A DNA stretch of 64,000 nt from an uncultured Clostridia bacterium (lineage in GTDB: Bacteria; Bacillota; Clostridia; Christensenellales; Aristaeellaceae): positions 1 to 64,000 of the forward strand of contig CAMVEB010000021.1 in the NCBI GenBank assembly GCA_947166385.1, written 5' to 3'. Below, piece after piece: positions 1 through 9,436 of this stretch. The notes below the pieces were generated by a model that was not told where the DNA came from, made no database searches, and saw only the letters and a program-made list of their open reading frames with translations. The position numbers and the translations under genes are program-made. Each line of letters starts with the position of its first letter. Within the stretch, counting starts at the first letter, position 1.

Positions 1-1905
1 TTGTGATACTTGTTCTTCTCATGCAGGATCGGCTCTTCCTCCAATCCGAAATAAGCTTCGGAGGCCACGAGCCCCTTCTCATCATACGTCCGCTCGACCA
101 TCGCGGCGCCGTTCAGCGCAAACGGCTCCCCGTTCAGGAAATACCGGATCCGGATGACCTGGTTCTTCTCATTGAATTCATGCCGGAGTTCATCGTATCC
201 GTCGTTCCGGGCAATCTTCTGACCGTCCGGGCCGAAGTATTCCACTTTAATGGTGTTTTTCTTCTCGTCAAACTCCCGCCCCATCCGGACATAGGTATCA
301 CTGATGGTCATGGGTTTCCCATTCCCATCGAACCACGCTTCGCTGATCACATGGTCCTTATCCAGATAGACCTTCTCGACTTTGTGATACTTATTCTTCT
401 CATGCAGAACCGGCTCTTCGTTAACGCCGAAATAGGCTTCGGAGGCCGCCAGCCCATTCTCATCATACGTCCGCTCGACCATCGCCGCCCCATTCAGGGC
501 AAACGGCTCCCCGTTCAGGAAATACCGAATCCGGATGACCTGGTTCTTTTCATTGAATTCCTGCCGAAGTTCATCGTATCCGTCTTTTCGGGCGATCTTC
601 TGTCCGTCCGGGCCGAAATATTCCACTTTGATGTTATTTTTGTTCTCGTCAAACTCCCGTTCGATCCGCGCATAGGTATCACTGACCGCCATGGGCTTTC
701 CATCCACGTCATACCATGCCTCGCTGAGGACATGGTCCTTATCCAAATAGACCTTCTCGACCTTGTGATACTTGTTCTTCTCATGCAGGATCGGCTCTTC
801 CTCCAATCCGAAATAAGCTTCGGAGGCCACGAGCCCCTTCTCATCATACGTCCGCTCGACCACAGCCGCGCCGTTCAGCGCGAAGGGTTCTCCGTTCAGG
901 AAATACCGTATCCGGATGACCTGGTTCTTCTCATTGAATTCCTGCCGGAGTTCATCGTATCCGTCGTTCCGGGCAATCTTCTGTCCCTCCGGGCCGCAAT
1001 AGATCACCTGAACAGTGTTCTTCTGCTCATCGAACGCCCGTTCGATCCGCGCATAGGTATCACTGACCGCCATGGGCTTTCCATCCACGTCATACCATGC
1101 CTCGCTGAGGACATGATCCTTGTCCAGATAAACCTTTTCCACTTTGTGATACAGATTCTTCGCATGCAGAACCGGTTCTTCCTTCACCCCGAAATAGGCT
1201 TCGGAGGCCGCCAGCCCATTCTCATCATACGTCCGCTCGACCATCGCCGCCCCATTCAGGGCAAACGGCTTCCCGTTCAGGAAATACCGGATCCGGATGA
1301 CCTGGTTCTTTTCATTGAACTCCTGGCGAAGCTCATCATACCCGTCGTTCCGGGCGATCTTCCGGCCGTCCGGGCCAAAGTATTCAATTTTAATATTATT
1401 CTTGCTCTCATCAAACTCCCGCCCGATCCGGACATAGGTATCATTGATGGTCACGGGTTTTCCATCGACATCGAACCACGCCTCGCTGAGGATATGGCTG
1501 TTGTCCAGATAAACCTTTTCCACTTTGTGATACAGATTCTTCGCATGCAGAACCGGTTCTTCCTTCACCCCGAAATAAGCTTCGGAGGCCACGAGCCCTT
1601 TCTCGTCATACGTCCGTTCCACCACGGCCGCGCCGTTCAGGGCAAACGGCTTCCCGTTCAGGAAATACCGGATCCGGATAACCTGATTCTTCTCATTGAA
1701 TTCCTGGCGGAGTTCATCATACCCGTCGTTCCGGGCGATCTTCTGTCCCTCCGGGCCGAAGTATTCCACTTTCACGGTATTCTTCTTCTCATCAAACTCC
1801 CGCCCGATCCGGACATACGTATCCCCGATGGTCATCGGCTTTCCGTCCGTGTCAAACCACGACTCGCTGAGGACATGGTCCTTATCCAGATAGACCTTCT
1901 CCACC
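1..1905. repeat. 381-bp tandem repeat array (five units visible)
   Basis: The same sequence phase recurs at 1, 382, 763, 1144, 1525 and 1906, a constant 381-bp step. The five units between these points are highly similar at the nucleotide level, and units one and three start with a stretch of roughly 100 nearly identical bases. The next boundary is at 2386, 480 bp on, where the units become divergent. The step is exactly 127 codons, so the array keeps the reading frame of the overlapping gene. The array continues past the left edge. Confidence 0.9.
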
Positions 1906-4421
1906 CGGTGATACTTCGCGTTGGTGTTGATCACCGGCTCGTCATTCAGCCCGAAATAAGCCACCGACGCGGGCAGCTGATCCTCGCCGTTCTCCTGGAC
2001 AAAAGCATGATATCCGGCCGGCAGCAGCGCTTTTTCGCCTTTTTCGTCAAAATAGCATTCCCTGACCAGCAGGCCGTTCTCATCATACGCCCGCTCGAGG
2101 GCCGCGTACCCCTGCTGCAGCAGGAACGGTTGATCCTCCAGCACATACTCGATCCGCGTTGCTTTATTCTCTTCATTATAGACCCAGCGGATCTCGTCGT
2201 ACCCGGCATTCCGCGGGATTTTCTTCCCTTCCGCGTCGAAGGTCGTCTCCCGGACCAGGTTCTTCCGCGGGTCAAACTCCCGCTCAATCCGGACAAAGAC
2301 ATCGTTCGGAGCCAGAGGCTTTCCGTCCGTATCGAACCACGCCTCGCTGAGGACATGGTTCGCGTCCAGATAAGTCTTCTCCACCCGGTGATACTTCACG
2401 CCGGCGTTGATCACCGGCTCGTCATTCAGCCCGAAATAAGCCACGGATTTGGGCAGGCCATCCTCCCCGATTTCCTGGGTATAACAGTGATAGCCGTTGG
2501 CCAGCAGGACCTTTTCCCCGTCAATGCTGTAGTAGGCTTCCTTCGTCAGCCGCCCCTTCTCATCCATTTCCCGGATGGTATACGCATACCCGGCGGAAAG
2601 GGTCATCATCTTATTGTCGAGGCCGTAAAACTCCACGCGAACAGATCCGGTCGGCAGCGTCTCCTGCGCGCTTTCCTCCGTCTCAGCCTGATCCTCCTCC
2701 GGTTCTTCTCCGGATTCCTCCGTTTCGCCGCCGTCCTCTTCCGCCGCCTGGTCTTCCTCTTCCTCCGCAGCGGCCAGCAGATCCAGATCCGAAGCCAGCA
2801 CGGTCCGGGCGTAGGCATATTCCTTCCCCGGAGTCAGCATCAGCTGACCGTTCTCATCGTAGTACAGCGTGGCCATGACCCCGCCCTTGCTGTTATACAG
2901 CTTTTCGGTGCGGGCATAGCCATCGGGGTTCAGCATGGGATTGCCGTCCACATCGTAAAAGGACTGCGCGCTGACCTGGTTGTTGCCGGTGTATTCCGTC
3001 CGGATCTCATGATACCCTTTGGATCCGGCCACCGGCTGGCCTTCCCGCCAGTAGCTTTCACTGGTCTTGTTGTTTCCGCTCCAGGCAAAATGAAGCTCAT
3101 CCGCGTTGTCGCGAACGACGGCCGGGTTTCCTTCCGCGTCAAAATACTTTTCGCAGACGCATTTTTTGCTCCCGTCGTACTCATACATGACCTTCGCGTA
3201 GCCGTCCTTGCCGTTCATGACATGTTTTCCGTCCGTATCATAAAAGGTCATGGCGGATTTCAGTCTTTCACTGTTGTAATCATATTTGATTACGGAACAG
3301 CCTTCCGGTCCGATCATCGGCAGCTTGTCTGTGCCCAGATATTCGGTCATCGTCAGCCGGGTGCTGCTGTAAGAATTTTTGACGACAGCATAGCCAATCT
3401 GCTCCGGGATCATCAGCTGGTCCAGATCGTCAAAATAGCTCTGCATGCCCAGCTTGCCCTTCATGGTATACACGCGGGTTACCCGGCTGTAGCCGTCCGT
3501 GCTGAAGCCCCGGACGTCCTCATCCTGGAAATAGCATTCCTCGACGACCCGTTTTTTCTCATACCGGCGTTTGATCCCGCAGTATCCCTTCGCGGTAAAG
3601 AACGGGGTGCCGTCCGCGTTGTAGTACATGGTCAGCTCCGCGGCGCCGTTTTCCGAATAGCGATAGCGGGCCAGGGCATAGCCCTCCGGTCCGGCGATCA
3701 GCTCGCCATCCGCGTCGTAATAACCGGTTTCGCTCTTCTGATTATTCTCATACAGCGTTTCCTGCTTCGCGTAGCCGCTTTTGGCATAATAGAACAGGCT
3801 GCCGTCCGCGTTGTAGTAGGCGGTCAGGCACCGGGTCCGCGCATGGTAATCATATTCCGCCCGGGCATAGCCGTTTGGCCCGGCCGTCAGCTGGTCCTCC
3901 GTGTCATACCAGGCTTCGGACACCAGCAGGCTCGTATTGTTCCGGATGATAAACTCGGCTTCATACCGGATGTTGACCGGCTCCCCGTCCGGGCCGTATT
4001 CCCGGGTGCTGAGGATCTTCCCGTGAACATTCCGCTGGATCTCCTGGCGGGCATACCCCTCCGGGCCTTTCGCCGGATTCCCCGCCGCGTCGAAGTACTC
4101 GGTTTTCGTCAGTTTCTGGCTCCGGTAGGTCAGCTTCTTCTCCGCGTATCCGTCCACGCAGTTGACCCGGTTTCCTTCCAGATCCAGGAAAACATAACGA
4201 TCCGGTATTTTCCCGTAATATCCGTACTCCAGGGTGGCATAGCCCTTGTCGCTGGGGACCACGACATTCCCCTGATCATCCACATAGGTTGCCCGCAGGA
4301 CAAGCTTCGTCCTCGGATCCACCTCATTCTGAATCCGCAGGTTTGTGGAAAGCTCCGCGCCGGCGCTCCCCAGCAGGAAAAGCAGGACCGCAGAAAAAAC
4401 CAACCCCCAAATCTTTTTCAT
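1..4421 (-). CDS. Giant secreted YD-like repeat protein (3' end cut by window edge)
   Basis: The frame stays open from an ATG at 4421 to the left edge, so at least 1473 residues are visible and the C-terminus is missing. It begins with a signal peptide (MKKIW, a hydrophobic stretch, then GSAGA). The rest is built from ~30-residue units of the pattern Y-D-x-x-G ... Y-(F/Y)-D-x-x-G-x-P ... G-Y-A. These resemble YD/RHS-type repeats but I cannot assign them to a named family. An acidic Glu-rich linker lies at about residues 543-593. From about residue 838 onward the protein is a tandem array of nearly identical 127-residue blocks (381 bp in DNA), each made of four of the short units. The next gene upstream carries the same unit type at both ends. 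I infer an exported surface or extracellular structural protein. Binding partner and function are unknown. Confidence 0.8.
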   Translation of the reverse strand, partial: MKKIWGLVFSAVLLFLLGSAGAELSTNLRIQNEVDPRTKLVLRATYVDDQGNVVVPSDKGYATLEYGYYGKIPDRYVFLDLEGNRVNCVDGYAEKKLTYRSQKLTKTEYFDAAGNPAKGPEGYARQEIQRNVHGKILSTREYGPDGEPVNIRYEAEFIIRNNTSLLVSEAWYDTEDQLTAGPNGYARAEYDYHARTRCLTAYYNADGSLFYYAKSGYAKQETLYENNQKSETGYYDADGELIAGPEGYALARYRYSENGAAELTMYYNADGTPFFTAKGYCGIKRRYEKKRVVEECYFQDEDVRGFSTDGYSRVTRVYTMKGKLGMQSYFDDLDQLMIPEQIGYAVVKNSYSSTRLTMTEYLGTDKLPMIGPEGCSVIKYDYNSERLKSAMTFYDTDGKHVMNGKDGYAKVMYEYDGSKKCVCEKYFDAEGNPAVVRDNADELHFAWSGNNKTSESYWREGQPVAGSKGYHEIRTEYTGNNQVSAQSFYDVDGNPMLNPDGYARTEKLYNSKGGVMATLYYDENGQLMLTPGKEYAYARTVLASDLDLLAAAEEEEDQAAEEDGGETEESGEEPEEDQAETEESAQETLPTGSVRVEFYGLDNKMMTLSAGYAYTIREMDEKGRLTKEAYYSIDGEKVLLANGYHCYTQEIGEDGLPKSVAYFGLNDEPVINAGVKYHRVEKTYLDANHVLSEAWFDTDGKPLAPNDVFVRIEREFDPRKNLVRETTFDAEGKKIPRNAGYDEIRWVYNEENKATRIEYVLEDQPFLLQQGYAALERAYDENGLLVRECYFDEKGEKALLPAGYHAFVQENGEDQLPASVAYFGLNDEPVINTNAKYHRVEKVYLDKDHVLSESWFDTDGKPMTIGDTYVRIGREFDEKKNTVKVEYFGPEGQKIARNDGYDELRQEFNEKNQVIRIRYFLNGKPFALNGAAVVERTYDEKGLVASEAYFGVKEEPVLHAKNLYHKVEKVYLDNSHILSEAWFDVDGKPVTINDTYVRIGREFDESKNNIKIEYFGPDGRKIARNDGYDELRQEFNEKNQVIRIRYFLNGKPFALNGAAMVERTYDENGLAASEAYFGVKEEPVLHAKNLYHKVEKVYLDKDHVLSEAWYDVDGKPMAVSDTYARIERAFDEQKNTVQVIYCGPEGQKIARNDGYDELRQEFNEKNQVIRIRYFLNGEPFALNGAAVVERTYDEKGLVASEAYFGLEEEPILHEKNKYHKVEKVYLDKDHVLSEAWYDVDGKPMAVSDTYARIEREFDENKNNIKVEYFGPDGQKIARKDGYDELRQEFNEKNQVIRIRYFLNGEPFALNGAAMVERTYDENGLAASEAYFGVNEEPVLHEKNKYHKVEKVYLDKDHVISEAWFDGNGKPMTISDTYVRMGREFDEKKNTIKVEYFGPDGQKIARNDGYDELRHEFNEKNQVIRIRYFLNGEPFALNGAAMVERTYDEKGLVASEAYFGLEEEPILHEKNKYH

Positions 4422-4452
4422 CCGCCGTTTCCTGCCTTTCTTTCCGTATTAT

Positions 4453-6126
4453 TTATTCCACTTCTTTATCCGCGTAATCATATTTGGTCGTGCGGACCAG
4501 GTTCCCATCGTCATCATATTCGTACCGGTAGGAAACCGCGCCGTCCTCCAGCATGATCGCGAATCCGTCGGTATCGTAGAACTTTTCATACACGATCCGG
4601 TTGAAAGCGTCATACTCCCGGTAAACGATCGCGTAGCCCTTCAGGCAGCGGATCAGGTTGCCTTCCAGGTCATAATATTTCTCCCGGTTGATGTTTCCGA
4701 TCTTGTCGTAGGTATAATCCACCTGGTAATACGTATCCCCGCAGGTGGAAGGATTCCCGCTCTCATCATACCAGCGGACCGTGACCACTTTTTTATTCCT
4801 CACGGTCTTTTCCCGGGTGATGAATCCCTCTTCGCCCAGGGCCGGATTTCCGTTATAGTCCAGATAGGTTTCCCGGATGATGCCCAGATCCTCGTCCTCG
4901 CTGACAACCTGCAGCACCGGTGTGGGTTCCGGCGTCGGCGTAGGCGTCAATTCCGGCGTGGGTTCCGGCGTCGGCGTAGGCGTCGGGGTCGGTTCCGGGG
5001 TCGCGGTAGGCGTTGCCGTCGGTGTTGCCGTCGGTGTCGGTGTCGGCGTGGGCGTCAGTGTCGGCGTGGGCGTCGGGGTTGGCGTTGGTGTCGGCGTCGG
5101 TGTCGGCGTGGGCGTCGGGGTCGGTGTCGGCGTGGGCGTCGGGGTCGGTGTCGGCGTGGGCGTCGGTGTCGGCGTCGGCGTCGGTGTGGGCGTCGGTGTC
5201 GGCGTGGGCGTCGGGGTCGGCGTGGGTGTCGGTGTCGGTGTCGGTGTTGGCGTCGCGGTCGGCGTCGCGGTCGGGGTGGCCGTTGGCGTGGCCGTCGGCT
5301 CCGCGGTGGGTGTTGCCGTCGGTGTTGCCGTCGGCGTGGCCGTCGGCTCCGCCGTAGGTGTGGCTGTCGGCTCCGCCGTGGGTGTGGCTGTCGGCGTCGC
5401 TGTCGGCGTGGCCGTCGGCTCCGCCGTGGGTGTTGCCGTCGGCTCCGCCGTAGGTGTGGCGGTCGGTGTCGCCGTTGGCGTTGCAGTGGCGGCTTCGATC
5501 AGATTGGCCACCTCTGTCGGTTCCTCCGTGACCGTCACGGCCGGAACCTCGGTCGTTTCCTCCCGGGATGCCAGCCAGTTCATGCTCAGAGAGAACGGAT
5601 CACAGGAAAGCTGCGGTCTGCCGTCCTCCGTGACATAATAAAAAACGGACTCATACATGCTGCCGTCCGGGTCTTCCAGGCGCTTTTTCCGGGCATCATA
5701 GAAGGTGGCCCGGTAAACGATGCCCTCCTCATACCGGATGAACACATGGGCAAAACCATAGACATTATTCCTGATCTTTCCGTCCGCGCCGTAGAACGTG
5801 ATCTCCGTCAGGCGCTTCCAGCCGTCATATCCCAGCTTCATGACGGAAAATCCGTCCGGATTATCCACCCGGTTTCCTTTGGCATCCAGGTAACGGACCT
5901 TGAAAGGATACTCCCGGTTTCCGTCATACTGGCATTCGATCGTCGAATACCCGTGCTCATTGTTCATGGGTTTCCCGATCTCATCCGTATAGACATACTC
6001 CACGATATGCTTCCGAAGATCGACATCCTTCCGGGTCATCAGTCCGGCCGGTTCCTCCGCCGCGGCGGAAAGCGCGGCCAGGCAAAAAATCAGGACAGCA
6101 GTGATCAGCGCCAGGTGTTTTTTCAT
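4453..6126 (-). CDS. Secreted protein with two YD-like repeat domains joined by a Thr-Pro linker
   Basis: 557 residues. A signal peptide ([21 protein letters not shown]) is followed by an N-terminal domain of YD-like units (about residues 25-165). A low-complexity linker of alternating Thr-Pro with Ala and Glu follows (about 212-403), and then a second YD-like domain to the end (about 405-557, with motifs such as YDKIGN, YDLEGN and YDDDGN). Linkers of this kind usually separate domains in exported proteins of Gram-positive bacteria and can be glycosylated. No sorting signal or catalytic domain is visible. The gene sits 31 bp upstream of the giant repeat gene and shares its unit type, so the two are probably co-expressed relatives. 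Function unknown. Confidence 0.8.
   Translation of the reverse strand: MKKHLALITAVLIFCLAALSAAAEEPAGLMTRKDVDLRKHIVEYVYTDEIGKPMNNEHGYSTIECQYDGNREYPFKVRYLDAKGNRVDNPDGFSVMKLGYDGWKRLTEITFYGADGKIRNNVYGFAHVFIRYEEGIVYRATFYDARKKRLEDPDGSMYESVFYYVTEDGRPQLSCDPFSLSMNWLASREETTEVPAVTVTEEPTEVANLIEAATATPTATPTATPTAEPTATPTAEPTATPTATPTATPTAEPTATPTAEPTATPTATPTATPTAEPTATPTATPTATPTATPTPTPTPTPTPTPTPTPTPTPTPTPTPTPTPTPTPTPTPTPTPTPTPTPTPTPTPTPTPTPTPTLTPTPTPTPTATPTATPTATPEPTPTPTPTPEPTPELTPTPTPEPTPVLQVVSEDEDLGIIRETYLDYNGNPALGEEGFITREKTVRNKKVVTVRWYDESGNPSTCGDTYYQVDYTYDKIGNINREKYYDLEGNLIRCLKGYAIVYREYDAFNRIVYEKFYDTDGFAIMLEDGAVSYRYEYDDDGNLVRTTKYDYADKEVE
4921..5490. repeat. Low-complexity GC-rich repeat encoding the Thr-Pro linker
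   Basis: About 570 bp of short repeats, mostly variants of ggcgtc/ggcgtg on the plus strand. They read as Thr-Pro dipeptides on the minus strand, with interspersed Ala-Thr-Pro and Ala-Glu-Pro. Such a tract is prone to slippage, so linker length may vary between strains. The plus-strand frame reads as Gly-Val repeats and is not a gene. Confidence 0.9.
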
Positions 6127-6157
6127 GAGTCCCTCCGAGCGAGAAAAAATACAGAAA

Positions 6158-6183
6158 CCCCGGATCCCTCCCGGGATCCGGGG
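6158..6183 (-). terminator. Rho-independent terminator after the 169-aa secreted protein
   Basis: An 11-bp perfect stem (CCCCGGATCCC / GGGATCCGGGG) with a 4-nt loop. On the minus strand it is followed within a few bases by a T-rich stretch. It lies just after the stop of the 6205-6714 gene and before the Thr-Pro linker gene. Confidence 0.75.
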
Positions 6184-6204
6184 ACATTGGTCAGTGAGTC
6201 GAAA

Positions 6205-6714
6205 TTATTCCAGAACCAGCACGACGTAGTCGCGGCCGGCCAGCCAGTTGACATCGGCTTCGGTCAGAACCAGGTCCAGGGTTCCGTCTTTATTACCGGT
6301 CTGCTCCTTGCCGGGCAGCCATTCATCCACTTCGCCCTTGTCATTCAGCGCGCCGACAACCATCACAACGGTCTTGCCCGTATAGTTGGTGCCGAACTGC
6401 ATGTTGATGATGAGCGGATATTCCTTGATCTCTTCGTCCGTGAAAGCCAGGGTGACGACTTCATCCACGGTCTCCACTTCGACGTCTTCCGGCAGAGCGG
6501 CTTTGACTTCCTCCGGAAGTCCTTCCACTTTGCCTTCCTTCTCCATCAGATCCTCGATCAGCTTTTCCACGCCGTCGTAGGTCTTGTCGGAAGCGGTGAC
6601 ATAATCGGATTCAACTTTTTCCAGATCCGCGTTGGTCTTGGAAGGGCCGGCCAGGGCACTTACAGCAACCAGAACCAGAACCAGAGCAACTACCAGGGAT
6701 ATAATCTTCTTCAT
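6205..6714 (-). CDS. Small secreted protein, function unknown
   Basis: 169 residues with a clear signal peptide (MKKIISLVVALVLVLVAVSALA, cleaved near Ala22-Gly23). The mature part is acidic, about 147 residues, with no Cys and no motif I recognise. It contains a predicted helix rich in Asp, Lys and Glu (residues 27-70) and ends in a hydrophobic strand (DYVVLVLE). A strong Shine-Dalgarno (GGAGGAATGACCC before ATG) supports the start. A terminator follows it, so it may be its own transcript between the LCP operon and the repeat-protein genes. Small secreted proteins of this type are common in these Clostridia but are uncharacterised. Confidence 0.75.
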   Translation of the reverse strand: MKKIISLVVALVLVLVAVSALAGPSKTNADLEKVESDYVTASDKTYDGVEKLIEDLMEKEGKVEGLPEEVKAALPEDVEVETVDEVVTLAFTDEEIKEYPLIINMQFGTNYTGKTVVMVVGALNDKGEVDEWLPGKEQTGNKDGTLDLVLTEADVNWLAGRDYVVLVLE

Positions 6715-6805
6715 GGGTCATTCCTCCACGCTTAAGAATTTTGTATAAAAATCACGTCATCCGGCGTGAGATTTACCGATAAAACAAACGTTTTGATCCG
6801 GCGTT

Positions 6806-7807
6806 TCATTCCTGCTTCGTGTAAATATTCTCCAGGACCCACTCCACCGCGGCGCCGTCCCGCATGTGGAATTCCGTGAAACCGTCGTCTCCTTCTTTGT
6901 ACTCGCCTTCCGGATGATCCACCGCGAGCACCTCGTAATTGTACGCCTTTGACAGCTCCTGCTCCAGGCGCTTCACGCTCATATCCGTCACGGAAACATC
7001 CTGCAGCTGCTTCAGCAGAGACTCGCCGAACTCCAGATCGGCTTTGATCTTCCGGTTCAGCTGGGCGATGGCCTGCTGCATGAACTCATTCTGCCGCACC
7101 ATGCGCTCTTCATTCGTACCGGCCCCGACGGTCATCCGGGCGCGGACGAAATCCTCCGCTTCCTTCCCGTGCAGCGTAACGGTGCTGCCCTTGGTCCAGT
7201 TCTCATGGACCGGGGTCATATCATAGTACAGATGAACAGTCACACCGCCCAGCGCATCATTGAGCGCAGGTATTGCGCTGTAACTCATTATATAATACCC
7301 ATCTATCTCCAATCCGTCAAGTAGATTTTGCACAGCGCGGATCGTATATTGCGCGTTGTCCAGCGGCGTCTTGCCGTAGCTGTGCGCCAGACAGATCTGC
7401 ATGTTCCGGGTGCCCGTTTCGTTGCCGAACATGCCCAGGGTCACCACGTCCGTCATGGTGTCGCGGTCGATCTGCAGCTGGTGAATCTGCTTGTCCGTAT
7501 GGTCGATGGCCATCAGGAGCAGAAAGTCGGCCTGCCCGCCGTTCCGGTAGGCATTGGCGGTGGTATCGGTGGAGTCGTCCACCTTGTCAATGCCGGCAAA
7601 CAGCAGGGTTGTGACCGCCGGCTTTTCCCGGTAGGTTTCTCCCTTCCAGGTTACAGTTTTCAGCTGGCCGAAGCCTTCGCTCATTTCGCCTCGTTTCTCC
7701 TGATACTGGTCCGCCTCCTGCTGCCGCAGGATCAGAAGCCCGGCAACGAGAACAGCCAGCGCGCAGAGCGTGATCAGGCCGGCCTTCAATATGGTTCCCT
7801 TCCTCAC
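6806..7807 (-). CDS. LytR-CpsA-Psr (LCP) family cell-wall polymer ligase
   Basis: 333 residues. One N-terminal membrane segment (residues 9-27) anchors an extracellular LCP domain (about 65-260). The LCP signature is visible: LLFAGID near residue 68, the D-F-L-L-L-MAIDH strand, a DRDT motif (IDRDTMTDV), and a late R-A-R-M-T ... E-E-R-M-x-R-Q segment. LCP enzymes transfer undecaprenyl-linked glycopolymers to peptidoglycan. Its start overlaps the end of cpsD by 4 bp, so the two are translationally coupled. It closes the loaP-wzz-cpsD-LCP operon, which fits attachment of the polymer whose length Wzz/CpsD control. The polymer is not identified here. Confidence 0.88.
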   Translation of the reverse strand: MRKGTILKAGLITLCALAVLVAGLLILRQQEADQYQEKRGEMSEGFGQLKTVTWKGETYREKPAVTTLLFAGIDKVDDSTDTTANAYRNGGQADFLLLMAIDHTDKQIHQLQIDRDTMTDVVTLGMFGNETGTRNMQICLAHSYGKTPLDNAQYTIRAVQNLLDGLEIDGYYIMSYSAIPALNDALGGVTVHLYYDMTPVHENWTKGSTVTLHGKEAEDFVRARMTVGAGTNEERMVRQNEFMQQAIAQLNRKIKADLEFGESLLKQLQDVSVTDMSVKRLEQELSKAYNYEVLAVDHPEGEYKEGDDGFTEFHMRDGAAVEWVLENIYTKQE

Positions 7808-8577
7808 TTGTCTTTCTTCTTCCCTTTCTGTTCATCCTCCCGGCGGTAATAGCCCTTGCTGTAGCCGTACCGGCCGTATTTTCCGTATTTGCCGTAACCG
7901 TATTTCCCGCCGTAGCTGTAATACTTCTTCGTGCTCAGCCGGTCCATGGTCACCTTGTTCAGCACGCAGCCCAGGATCGGCGTGCCCGTCCGCTCCATCT
8001 GCTGCTTTGCCTCCTGCAGCGCCCGGCGGTGCGTCTTCGCGTACTCCAGCACCAGGATGCTCCCGTCGCAGCTCCGGGCGATTTCCGCCGCGTCGATGAC
8101 CAGACCCACCGGCGGCGCGTCGATGATCACCAGGTCGAACGTCTCGCCCACCGCCTGAATCAGCCGGTCAAAGTCCGGCGTCGCGATCAGCGACAGCGGC
8201 GCCTGCACATCCGTGCCGATGGGCATCAGGTACACATTCGGGATATTGCTCTGATACAGCGCGTCCTCCAGCATGCACTGCCCGCTCAGCAGATGCGCCA
8301 GCCCGACGCCCTGCCCGGACAGCTTAATCTCATAGTGCGCGTTCAGCACGGACAGCCGCAGGTCCGCGTCGACCAGCAGCACTTTCTTCCCGCGCTTCGC
8401 CATATTGGACACGATCTGCATCGCCACGAAGGATTTCCCGTCGTTCGGCTCGCAGCTGGTCACCACGATCTTCTTGATGTTCTTCCCGGAAAACATCAGG
8501 TTGGAGCAGATGGTGTTGATCGCTTCCGATCCGGCATAATCCAGATCCAGCTTCGCGTTGATTTCCGCTCTCTGCAT
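7804..8577 (-). CDS. cpsD: CpsD/CapB-type BY-kinase, copy 1
   Basis: 257 residues. This is a cytoplasmic bacterial tyrosine kinase of the P-loop type that works with a Wzz-like membrane activator. Visible motifs are a Walker A variant EPNDGKS (residues ~42-48), Walker A' LLVDADLR (~70) and Walker B LVIIDAPPVG (~135). The C-terminal tail is Tyr/Gly/Lys-rich (KYGYGKYGKYGRYGYSKGYY), the expected autophosphorylation cluster. It lies directly after wzz copy 1 and overlaps the LCP gene. It is almost identical to the copy at 11078-11854; the differences are concentrated in the tyrosine tail and the final charged residues. Cycling between phosphorylated and dephosphorylated states normally controls polysaccharide export, here probably with the PHP phosphatase at 10329-11042. 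Confidence 0.92.
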   Translation of the reverse strand: MQRAEINAKLDLDYAGSEAINTICSNLMFSGKNIKKIVVTSCEPNDGKSFVAMQIVSNMAKRGKKVLLVDADLRLSVLNAHYEIKLSGQGVGLAHLLSGQCMLEDALYQSNIPNVYLMPIGTDVQAPLSLIATPDFDRLIQAVGETFDLVIIDAPPVGLVIDAAEIARSCDGSILVLEYAKTHRRALQEAKQQMERTGTPILGCVLNKVTMDRLSTKKYYSYGGKYGYGKYGKYGRYGYSKGYYRREDEQKGKKKDK

Positions 8578-9399
8578 CCGCCGTCACTCCTTTCCCTCTG
8601 TCTTCGGCCGCCCGTAACCATACACGGCGGTGTTCTTCCCGTGGTCCGCTCCCTGCAGCGGGATCATGCCCAGGGTCGGCAGGCCGTCCACCTTCGCCAC
8701 ATCCTCCCCGGAGAAGATCCGGTCATCACTGAGGAACTTGATCGTGATCACCGCCATGGCCAGCAGCGCCCCGATCAGGAACCCGATGATGATATCCCGC
8801 GTCTTGTTCGGGCTCACCGGGCTGGTCGGCAGCTTCGCCTCCTCGAAGATGTTCGGCTCCCGCATGTCCATCTTCGCCGCGATGAATTCCCGGGCCACCT
8901 GGGCGTAGGTGTCCGCCACCAGCTTGGCTTCCTGCGGATCCGGCGACTTCACCGTCACATACAGCACGTGGGTATTGGCCGGGTTCGTGACCCGGACCAT
9001 CCCCGCCAGCTTCGAATAGCTGTAATCCAGATCCAGCCGCTTATCCACCAGCTCGTGCACATGCCAGTTCTTGAACACCTCCTGGTAGTCCGCCGCCAGG
9101 TTGGAGCCGATCTGCAGGTCAGACAGAGAGATCGTGGTATCCGACCCGACGATATAGATCTTCGACGTCGCCTCATAGAGCGGTGTGACCGCAAAATAGA
9201 CGATCACCCCCGCGATCACCGCCCCCAGCAGGGCCGTCAGGAGGATCCAGTGCACTTTTTCCAGATAGCGGAAAAAGAGCGCCACCAGGTCGATCTCGAC
9301 CGTGTTGTCCTGCGACGCGGCCGGGGTCTGATTTTTGTTGTTCAGGGTTGCCTTGGTCCCGGTCAGTACCGGTTGTTTCTCCGGAGTTTTTTCTGCCAT
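7833..9399. repeat. Duplicated wzz-cpsD segment, copy 1
   Basis: About 1.57 kb that is nearly identical base for base to 11107-12676. The spacing between copies is a constant 3277 bp through wzz and most of cpsD. One 3-bp length change lies in the tyrosine-tail codons. Silent sites are identical over long runs, which indicates a recent duplication or ongoing gene conversion. Confidence 0.9.
8584..9399 (-). CDS. Wzz/CapC-type chain-length regulator and kinase activator, copy 1
   Basis: 271 residues from the ATG at 9399, chosen because a GAGGTG Shine-Dalgarno lies 4 nt upstream and the copy at 11861 has the same start context. An upstream ATG at 9492 would overlap loaP and has no such site. 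Wzz architecture: a cytoplasmic N-tail, membrane segment 1 (about residues 43-62, ending VIVYFAV), an extracellular region with the Wzz P-L-Y-E-A-T-S-K-I-Y start, and membrane segment 2 (about 210-232, after SPNKTRD). The protein sets polymer chain length with the polymerase and activates CpsD, whose gene follows 6 bp downstream. Confidence 0.9.
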   Translation of the reverse strand: MAEKTPEKQPVLTGTKATLNNKNQTPAASQDNTVEIDLVALFFRYLEKVHWILLTALLGAVIAGVIVYFAVTPLYEATSKIYIVGSDTTISLSDLQIGSNLAADYQEVFKNWHVHELVDKRLDLDYSYSKLAGMVRVTNPANTHVLYVTVKSPDPQEAKLVADTYAQVAREFIAAKMDMREPNIFEEAKLPTSPVSPNKTRDIIIGFLIGALLAMAVITIKFLSDDRIFSGEDVAKVDGLPTLGMIPLQGADHGKNTAVYGYGRPKTEGKE

Positions 9400-9436
9400 A
9401 TCGCACCTCAGTTTTTGTTCTGCTGTTGCTCTTTCA

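Noticed and set aside
1-1905. Possible CRISPR array, given the regular repeats
   Set aside because: The units are 381 bp, coding and in frame, with no short spacer-repeat pattern and no cas genes.
3-4556. A 1517-codon open frame on the plus strand across the left end
   Set aside because: It is antisense to the giant repeat gene. The minus-strand frame has a signal peptide and coherent repeats, while the plus frame has no start context or recognisable domains. GC-rich repeats without stops explain it.
4877-5638. Plus-strand frame encoding Gly-Val repeats
   Set aside because: It is the complement of the Thr-Pro linker DNA. The minus frame continues into real domains on both sides.
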